Below, piece by piece: positions 5,993-10,939 of a stretch of DNA of 10,939 nt (positions are counted from its first letter, which is position 1; the number at the start of each line of letters is the position of its first letter). Source of the DNA: Methanosarcinales archaeon (lineage in GTDB: Archaea > Halobacteriota > Methanosarcinia > Methanosarcinales > Methanogasteraceae); assembly GCA_003661105.1 (NCBI GenBank), contig QMVM01000042.1, positions 1-10,939 of the forward strand, written 5' to 3'. The translations under genes were made by a program, and so were the position numbers. The notes under the pieces were generated by a model that did not search any database, was not told where the DNA came from, and saw only the letters and a program-made list of their open reading frames with translations.

Positions 5993-7283
5993 TTTCAACC
6001 TCCCTGTAATAATTTGCAAAGAATTGTGGATTTAATTCACGTTCAAAATAATGTTTTCTGTTTATCCAGATAAAACCATCCCCTTTGGAGATGACTGCAA
6101 CATCGATGGGTCCGGCAACCGTTTCCGCATCCATCGACATTTTTCTCTTAAAAGAGGTTAGGTTCACAAGCGATTCCTCCATAGCAGCGAGTTCATCCTT
6201 GGGAAGTGCAGAAACAACATGTATAACGGGATTTACATAATTTATTCTTCGATAATTCCTCAATTCTTCTTTATGCCGATCGAACAGTTCGCTGCCTACC
6301 CCCTTCAGTTTCTCCTTCAATTTCCTCTTCTCATTGGCATCTAATTTCTCGATGCTGTCAATAACATCTTCCGGATATTTTTCAAATATTTGGGATAAGT
6401 ATTCTTCGATAGCCACCTCATAACCGGGTTCAACACCTTCCATGAAAGTCGCTACCATTTCACTCTGGGCAAATGGAACAATTGTCGCATCATTCTCAAA
6501 AACAATTTCAAAATATTTATCCTTCTTCCACTTTAAATGATTATTTACTATTACTTCAATCAAAAATGATTGGATGGACGGGAATATATCTTTCTCGCCA
6601 AAACCAGCAATCACCACTCCCGACATGTTTGGTGGATCAACATCTTCCAGAAACTTCACAAACAAATTTGCAGCGATTTCTGTTAGTCGTCTGGAAAGAT
6701 GTTTAGTTAAAGACAAATTTTCAAATACATCTTTTTTAGCTTTGTTAATAGCATTTTCATATCTATCTATCAAATCTTTGGCATGGTTTTCAGGAATTGT
6801 GGAGGGCGATTCTGCCTTATTCCACCTATCGTGGTGATCTTCTATGATTTCAGACGCTATTTCATTGATCTCCTCAGCTGTAACCACATCCTGCTCACTA
6901 GTGGTTTCGTTTACTATTTGTACGATTTCATGCCGGATGAGCGAAAAATAACTATAAACATTATTTTCAAAATACTTTTCTTGTTCGGATTCAGGGATTA
7001 ATCGCTTTTCCCTGCTTAAAAAGTTTATAAAATCATCAGCATATTCTTTTAAAGTGTCAAACTTTTCTATGTCCAATTCACCCCTATAGGTTTTAATCAG
7101 GGTCTCTCAAGGAATTCCCATGAAAGTAGCGTTGCCATAGATCATTACGCCGACGGGACGATACTTGGATAAACTGAAAATCTTATTAGCTGAAGTAAAG
7201 ATTTTCCCCTCGCGCAATGTAACAGCACTATCTGCTGCAATTGCGATCGCTTCTTTGTTCATTATTGCTATTTCAGCAGTCAT
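5979..7283 (-). pseudogene. Proteasome-beta-like Ntn hydrolase, interrupted by one in-frame TGA
   Basis: One reading frame of 434 codons runs from the ATG at 7283-7281 (AAGGAG site five bases upstream) to the stop at 5979. It is broken only by a TGA at 7107-7109 (codon 59). After removal of Met, the N-terminus TAEIAIMNKEAIAIAADSAV places Thr1, Asp17 and Lys33 (ANKIF) exactly as in proteasome beta subunits and HslV. GVMIYGNATFMG then corresponds to the conserved Gly-rich strand-turn-helix. A helical insertion follows (about 70-220), then SGVVIAGFGEKD, resembling the central strand pair, and near the C-terminus AGPIDVAVISKGDG, a proteasome-like strand. At 434 residues it is roughly twice a beta subunit. 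Likely a peptidase-like or amidase-like cytoplasmic enzyme with unknown substrate. The Trp expected after MGIP is replaced by TGA. An unaided restart at the TTG at 7076 would lack the nucleophile. Confidence 0.75.
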
Positions 7284-7332
7284 ATCGGCTCCTTTTTTTG
7301 CAGCAGTGCACTCAAACCGGATCACCCATGGC

Positions 7333-7364
7333 AAAAATAAAAAAGACGATCTCAGAAGAGATCG
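7333..7364 (-). terminator. Hairpin plus U-tract after ftr
   Basis: On the minus strand CGATCTC-TTCT-GAGATCG forms a perfect 7-bp stem with a 4-nt loop (7364-7347), followed by TCTTTTTTATTTTT. The ftr stop codon lies within the hairpin loop/stem region. The shape is that of an intrinsic terminator ending the ftr transcript. The T-rich tract ends about 50 bases before the Ntn-hydrolase ATG and might double as its TATA region. Confidence 0.6.
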
Positions 7365-8245
7365 CCAAGAGTGACCTTGAACGCGCCCAGACTTCCGCCG
7401 TAGTTTCCGGCAGTGATCTTCTTGACGCCCGGCACCTTCACAGCAGCCTCGATTCCGGCTTTGGTCGCGGCGGTCACGGCGTCGAGATCAACACCATTGA
7501 TCACGAGTTCATACACAGCATTGACATCGGCAGGAATGCTCGTATCTTCGACCTTGTCTTTGAGCGTCGGAGCAAACCTCTGGTTCGTTGTTGCCGTCAT
7601 AAACGTGTACGTGTCAGCGCCAGGCTTCGAGCCACTTGCAACGATCCCACCAGGGAACGGCGTGATCGATCCTCTGCATTGCAGGACTGCCTCTACCGCT
7701 TTCTCTGCTGCCTCAAGCCCGTTTGCCTGAGTGTCTGCAAGGATGAAGAAGTTACCACCTGCAACACCATCAACTGCACCGATTCCGTGCTCTATGATGA
7801 AGTCGCCTTCCATCATAGGGATCGCGTACGCCTTGCGCCCGCCGACCTCAAGTTCGGACTCATAGCCATCCGCAAAGAACTTCAGCTTGAACCCGGTGTC
7901 GAACTGCTTCTCCGCATCAGGAAGCCCGTTCCACACAGCAGTCGTTGGTGCTGTGAGCACACACTGACTGATCCGATTCAGCAACTGTTCCTCAAGCGCC
8001 TTATACCCAAATGTGCATATCTGGATGTAGACGCCGGGACGTCCGTCCGGTGTCTCGCTGCCATCGACAACGCACTCAATTCCAGCCTCTGCCGGGCACA
8101 GGATTACAGATGTCCCGAATCCTGTCGCTTCCGTTGCAGCAACCATTGCCCAGTGCTCGCTCGCGCCAGTAATCAGCACCCGTGCCACCTTGATACCAAA
8201 TGCCTCTGCATAAGTATCTTCGATTTCAACTCCGTTTAATTCCAT
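7352..8245 (-). CDS. ftr: Formylmethanofuran:tetrahydromethanopterin N-formyltransferase
   Basis: Ftr (EC 2.3.1.101) moves the formyl group between formylmethanofuran and tetrahydromethanopterin. It is the second step of CO2 reduction to methane, or the penultimate step of the reverse pathway, and is cytoplasmic. The 297 residues equal the normal family length. The N-terminus DTYAEAFGIKVARVLITG, CPAEAGIEC (50-58), TPDGRPG (65-71), PFPGGIVASGSKPGAD (196-211) and the C-terminal ITAGNYGGSLGAFKV are all characteristic. No residue looks missing and the frame is intact. The ATG is preceded by an AGAGGT ribosome-binding site. The ABCE1 gene ends 61 bases upstream in the same direction, with a possible weak TATA in the gap, so ftr may be co-transcribed, separately transcribed, or both. 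A hairpin terminator closes the unit. It fits a methanogen or methane/alkane oxidiser. Confidence 0.97.
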   Translation of the reverse strand: MELNGVEIEDTYAEAFGIKVARVLITGASEHWAMVAATEATGFGTSVILCPAEAGIECVVDGSETPDGRPGVYIQICTFGYKALEEQLLNRISQCVLTAPTTAVWNGLPDAEKQFDTGFKLKFFADGYESELEVGGRKAYAIPMMEGDFIIEHGIGAVDGVAGGNFFILADTQANGLEAAEKAVEAVLQCRGSITPFPGGIVASGSKPGADTYTFMTATTNQRFAPTLKDKVEDTSIPADVNAVYELVINGVDLDAVTAATKAGIEAAVKVPGVKKITAGNYGGSLGAFKVTLGDLF

Positions 8246-8279
8246 AGAAATACCTCTACGGTGTCATCAGTGGGATACT

Positions 8280-8291
8280 ACTAAAAGTTTT
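8280..8291 (-). promoter_or_regulatory. Possible TATA element for ftr
   Basis: The minus strand reads AAAACTTTTAGT, 35-46 bases ahead of the ftr ATG, in the 61-base gap after the ABCE1 gene. Initiation about 25 bases downstream would leave a short leader containing the AGAGGT site. It is not a strong match to the archaeal consensus, so ftr could equally be read through from upstream. Confidence 0.3.
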
Positions 8292-8306
8292 ACATGAGCC
8301 GGGGTA

Positions 8307-10070
8307 TCACTCAACCGCCGCGTAATAGTACTCACCGCTCGCTTTCTGCTCCCTGTCAAGCCTGGAACCCGGTTTGTTGATTCGCGGTCGTTTCGTCTCC
8401 TCGTCACGCCTGAATGTGATATCCAGATTCTTGAGGAACCGGTTCATACCCTCGCGCAGACCAAACGGTCCGAAGACCTCGCCATGCACGGCAGGCTCCC
8501 CTTCGAACACGAGCAGCCGGTCGCTTAAGAGATCGACCATGTAGATGTCGTGATCGATCACGATCGCTGTTGCATGTTTGTTCTCGGCAAATCTTCGTAT
8601 GGCCGAGCACGCAGATACCCGCTGCTCAACATCGAGGTGCGCGGACGGCTCGTCCAGCACGTACAGATCGGCGTCCCTGGAGAGACACGCAGCGATCGCA
8701 ACCCGCTGGAGTTCGCCGCCGCTTAAGTCTGCTATCTCCCGCTCCATCAGGTATTTGAGCTGGAGCGGGTTTGTGATGCTGGTCTCGTAGTAACTGGTAT
8801 CGACGTAACGCGTGATACTCCGCAGGAAATCGTGGACCCGGACAAACGAATCCGGTTTTATGTACTGCGGTTTGTAGGAAATCTTGATATCTGTGGATAC
8901 TTTTCCGGTTGTCGGCTCTTCCACTCCTGCAAGCAGTTTTGCAAACGTGCTCTTCCCAATCCCGTTCGGACCGACCGCTCCGACGACCTCTCCCGCCCGC
9001 AACTCGCCGGCAGCCACTGAAAGCGAAAAGCCGCCGTCGTACGTCTTTGTAAACTCAGGAAACTCGAATAGCACAGGGACGTCTTTTAAGGATCGCGGCG
9101 CATGTACCTCGAAATCGATCGAGTCTGGTCTGATTCGTACATTCTCCTCCGGCAAAAATCCGCGGAGATACTGGTTGACCGCCTGCCGAACTCCCTTCAC
9201 ATGCGTGATCACGCCAAACCCGCCTGGCTCGCCGTATCCGATGTGCGCCACATCTGCAAGCAGATCGAGGATCGCAAGATCATGCTCGACCACCAGTACC
9301 GCGCTCTCGTCCGCAAGTTTTCGGATCATGATTGCTGCACGAATGCGCTGGTAGATGTCAAGATACGGGCTTATCTCATCGAAAAAATAGAAATCAGCAT
9401 CTTTGGCCGCACATGCAGCGATCGCAACCCTCTGAAGCTCGCCGCCGCTGAGATCACCGAGATTCCGGTTAAGGATATGTCCGATCTCGAGTTCTGCAAT
9501 CAGGTGCTCAAGTTCGCCACGTTCATCCACTTTCTCGAGTAATTCCGACACCTTGCCGCTGAATACCTCGGGAAGCCGGTCCACGTACTGTGGTTTCTGG
9601 GACAATCGTATTTCATTTTTGGATATCTTCCTGAGATAGTCTTGCATCGCAGAACCGGAATAATACTTAAAAATGTCCTCCCAGTCCGCATCAGCATCGA
9701 GATTTGGCAATAAATTTCCGGAAAGGATCTGGACTGCGGTCGTCTTCCCGATCCCGTTTGGTCCAAGGATGCCTACCGCCTTCCCGTACTGCGGCAGCGG
9801 CAGCCCGAAGAGCACAAATCCGTTTTCGCCGTACCGGTGTGTCGGCTCTGTCAGGGACGCGGGGAGTGATATGATGTGTATCGCCTCAAACGGGCATTTG
9901 TTGATGCAGATGCCGCAACCGATGCAGAGTTCCTCGGAGATGACGGGCTTCTTCCCTTCCTCAATCACGATGGTTTCGTCACCTGTCCGCACGCGTGGAC
10001 AGTATTTGATGCACTCGTGCGAGCACGTATCTGGCTGGCATCGATCCTTGTTCAGTATCGCAATTCTCAT
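8307..10070 (-). CDS. ABCE1/RLI ribosome-recycling ATPase
   Basis: ABCE1 splits post-termination ribosomes into subunits together with aRF1 or Pelota. The 587 residues match the archaeal family length. The N-terminal ferredoxin domain has C11-x4-C16-x3-C20-x3-C24-P and C49-x2-C52-x2-C55-x3-C59-P, the two [4Fe-4S] clusters. NBD1 has Walker A GPNGIGKTT (103-111), signature LSGGELQRVAIA (from 207), Walker B FYFFDE and switch His263. NBD2 has GPNGIGKST (367-375), the same signature (from 449), Walker B LYVLDE and His507. The C-terminal hinge region around RPRINKPGSRLDREQKASGE is typical. After the NBD1 Walker B the sequence is DEISPYLDI, where DEPSSYLD is commoner. There is no Shine-Dalgarno ahead of the ATG, suggesting a leaderless or very short-leader message. 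Confidence 0.96.
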   Translation of the reverse strand: MRIAILNKDRCQPDTCSHECIKYCPRVRTGDETIVIEEGKKPVISEELCIGCGICINKCPFEAIHIISLPASLTEPTHRYGENGFVLFGLPLPQYGKAVGILGPNGIGKTTAVQILSGNLLPNLDADADWEDIFKYYSGSAMQDYLRKISKNEIRLSQKPQYVDRLPEVFSGKVSELLEKVDERGELEHLIAELEIGHILNRNLGDLSGGELQRVAIAACAAKDADFYFFDEISPYLDIYQRIRAAIMIRKLADESAVLVVEHDLAILDLLADVAHIGYGEPGGFGVITHVKGVRQAVNQYLRGFLPEENVRIRPDSIDFEVHAPRSLKDVPVLFEFPEFTKTYDGGFSLSVAAGELRAGEVVGAVGPNGIGKSTFAKLLAGVEEPTTGKVSTDIKISYKPQYIKPDSFVRVHDFLRSITRYVDTSYYETSITNPLQLKYLMEREIADLSGGELQRVAIAACLSRDADLYVLDEPSAHLDVEQRVSACSAIRRFAENKHATAIVIDHDIYMVDLLSDRLLVFEGEPAVHGEVFGPFGLREGMNRFLKNLDITFRRDEETKRPRINKPGSRLDREQKASGEYYYAAVE

Positions 10071-10097
10071 TATGTGTCTCTGTATTCGATCCGGAGT

Positions 10098-10110
10098 GGT
10101 AAAAATGTAT
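10098..10110 (-). promoter_or_regulatory. Probable TATA element of the ABCE1 gene
   Basis: The minus strand reads ATACATTTTTACC, 28-40 bases ahead of the ABCE1 ATG. With the usual spacing, transcription would begin about ten bases before the ATG, which fits the absence of a Shine-Dalgarno there. Confidence 0.4.
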
Positions 10111-10180
10111 GGCGGTTGGGGTGCTTGCGACCGCGCGTTGGGATTGTGTGGTGCAGGTCATCGCGGGGATTCGCGGGTAT

Positions 10181-10212
10181 TTGCGATTCGGAAATCGAAA
10201 CACCGATCGCAA
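10181..10212. repeat. Inverted repeat in the divergent intergenic region
   Basis: TTGCGAT (10181-10187) and ATCGCAA (10206-10212) are perfect 7-base inverted arms separated by 18 bases. They lie between the divergent ABCE1 and FG-GAP genes, so they could be an operator for a dimeric regulator or a chance pairing. The rest of the 263-base region between the two starts holds only the two promoter elements noted. Confidence 0.3.
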
Positions 10213-10270
10213 CTCGGGCAGCGAATCCTTTACAACACACAGCGTGATCAGAGCCTTGTGCTGACGTGTC

Positions 10271-10285
10271 GAAAGCTTTTTAAAA
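10271..10285 (+). promoter_or_regulatory. BRE/TATA promoter of the FG-GAP repeat gene
   Basis: GAAAG followed by CTTTTTAAAA (10276-10285) is a canonical archaeal BRE-TATA pair, 49-58 bases before the ATG at 10334. The predicted start near 10308 would give a leader of about 25 nt containing the GGTGA ribosome-binding site at 10324-10328. A good promoter argues that the gene, although frameshifted here, was recently expressed. Confidence 0.65.
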
Positions 10286-10333
10286 CCTCAAAATCCGAGA
10301 CTCGTAATCATAAATCCGAGGAAGGTGAAACGA

Positions 10334-10939
10334 ATGAATAAAAAAATACCGGTATCGATATGTCTTTCAGTGCTACTGACTATGGTTCTAACTACCTTCG
10401 CCAGTGCTGATGAGGTGAAGCTCATGCCAGACGACGGCGCGGAAGGTGACGGTTTCCATATCCGTATCTATCTCGGGCGACTATGCCATTGTGGGTGCTC
10501 CTTATGATGACGACAACAATGACACTTCGGGCTCTGCTTATATCTTCAAGCGCGACGGAACAATATGGAGCCAGCAAGCAAAGATCATAGCAAGTGACGG
10601 CACGGCATGGGATTATTTCGGCAATTCCGTCTCCATCTCAGGCGACTATGCCATTGTGGGTGCATTTGGGGGTGACGAGCACGACCCATCTGGCTCTGCC
10701 TATGTATTCAAGCGCGACGGAACAATATGGAGCCAGCAAGCAAAGATCGCGCCAAGCGACGGTGCAGCAGGTGACCTTTTCGGCATATCCGTATCTATCT
10801 CAGATGACTATGTCATCGCGGGCGCAATACATGATTGTGACATCAGTGATTATTCAGGTTCTGCATACATCTGGAGGCGTGACGAAACAACATGGAGTCA
10901 GCAAGCAAAGATCACGCCAAGCGACGGCGCGGCGTATGA
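10334..10939 (+). pseudogene. Secreted FG-GAP/beta-propeller repeat protein, frameshifted and cut by the window end
   Basis: The ATG at 10334 has a GGTGA site five bases upstream; a GTG at 10325 is in frame but overlaps that site. The product begins MNKKIPVSICLSVLLTMVLT, a clear Sec signal peptide, probably cleaved after FASA. EVKLMPDDGAEGDGF follows, which is the tail of an FG-GAP repeat. At about codon 41 the frame breaks: aligning with the later repeats shows two bases (GG) missing between 10456 and 10457. Unshifted, translation stops at 10507. In the shifted frame from 10458 the sequence stays open for 160 codons to the window end, encoding near-identical repeats (SVSISGDYAIVGA, then SGSAYIFKRDGTIWSQQAKI). 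Such repeats form extracellular beta-propellers used for adhesion or surface binding. Either a pseudogene, a phase-variable gene, or a base-calling error. Confidence 0.8.
10461..10939 (+). repeat. Three tandem FG-GAP-type units of about 54 codons
   Basis: Units begin with a Ser-Val-Ser-Ile-Ser strand at 10461 (165 nt), 10626 (162 nt) and 10788 (cut by the edge). Each contains an Asp/Asn-rich loop, SGSAYxF/W, a WSQQAKI strand and a SDG-A--D-FG turn. The Asp-rich loop may bind Ca2+, as in other FG-GAP propellers. Units 1 and 2 share 42 identical bases (10545-10586 and 10707-10748), pointing to recent duplication or gene conversion. Confidence 0.85.

Noticed and set aside
7107..7109. Selenocysteine or Trp recoding of the in-frame TGA
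   Set aside because: TGA is the normal stop of every intact gene here, the position is not catalytic, and no selenocysteine-insertion hairpin was identified. A point mutation or error is simpler.
7284..7334. Upstream extension of the Ntn hydrolase from a TTG at 7334
   Set aside because: It would bury the catalytic Thr behind 17 unrelated residues and overlap the terminator tail; the ATG at 7283 has a proper AAGGAG site.
7241..8239. 332-codon plus-strand frame opposite ftr
   Set aside because: It lies antisense to an unmistakable ftr gene; its Arg/Cys/Ser-rich product is typical of a shadow frame.
9979..10212. 77-codon minus-strand frame across the ABCE1 start
   Set aside because: It overlaps the ABCE1 5' end and promoter in another frame and has no ribosome-binding site or recognisable features.

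Overview
The window comes from a methane-metabolising archaeon, either a methanogen or an anaerobic methane/alkane oxidiser related to ANME-1/Methanophagales. Three things support this. There is an intact formylmethanofuran:tetrahydromethanopterin formyltransferase (Ftr). There is an archaeal/eukaryotic-type ABCE1 ribosome-recycling ATPase. There is also an operon built from heterodisulfide-reductase and F420-dependent formate-dehydrogenase parts. Genes carry GGTGA-type Shine-Dalgarno sites and AT-rich archaeal TATA elements, and every intact gene ends in TGA. The lineage below 'methane-type Euryarchaeota/Halobacteriota' is inference.

Layout. (1) Positions 1-5227, minus strand: a tight operon read right to left, hdrA, mvhD, an F420-binding FdhB/FrhB-like subunit, a compact FdhA/NuoG-like molybdopterin protein, and the first 53 codons of an unrecognised gene cut by the window edge. 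Gaps run from 0 to about 17 nt, and several ribosome-binding sites lie inside the last codons of the gene before. A good TATA element sits upstream of hdrA. The set looks like a soluble flavin-based electron-bifurcating or confurcating complex that links F420 (and perhaps formate or another two-electron donor) to ferredoxin and/or heterodisulfide. No HdrB or HdrC is present in the window.

(2) Positions 5228-5806: a gene-poor stretch with the hdrA promoter, a tandem 10-bp repeat and one doubtful micro-ORF. (3) Positions 5807-7283, minus strand and visibly A+T richer: a two-gene cassette. It holds a 434-codon proteasome-beta-like Ntn hydrolase whose Thr1/Asp17/Lys33 spacing matches the proteasome and HslV exactly, but which is interrupted by one in-frame TGA where Trp is expected. 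A 61-residue charged helical protein overlaps its 3' end. This is the least familiar part of the window.

(4) Positions 7333-10070, minus strand: ftr with a hairpin/U-tract terminator, preceded by the ABCE1 gene. (5) Positions 10071-10939: a divergent intergenic region with a canonical TATA element, then on the plus strand a secreted FG-GAP-type beta-propeller repeat protein that runs off the window. Its reading frame is broken near codon 41 by what looks like loss of two bases.

Together, regions 1 and 4 are core C1/electron metabolism and translation. Regions 3 and 5 are accessory, and each contains one small lesion. Those lesions may be real pseudogenisation or errors in a draft or metagenomic assembly.
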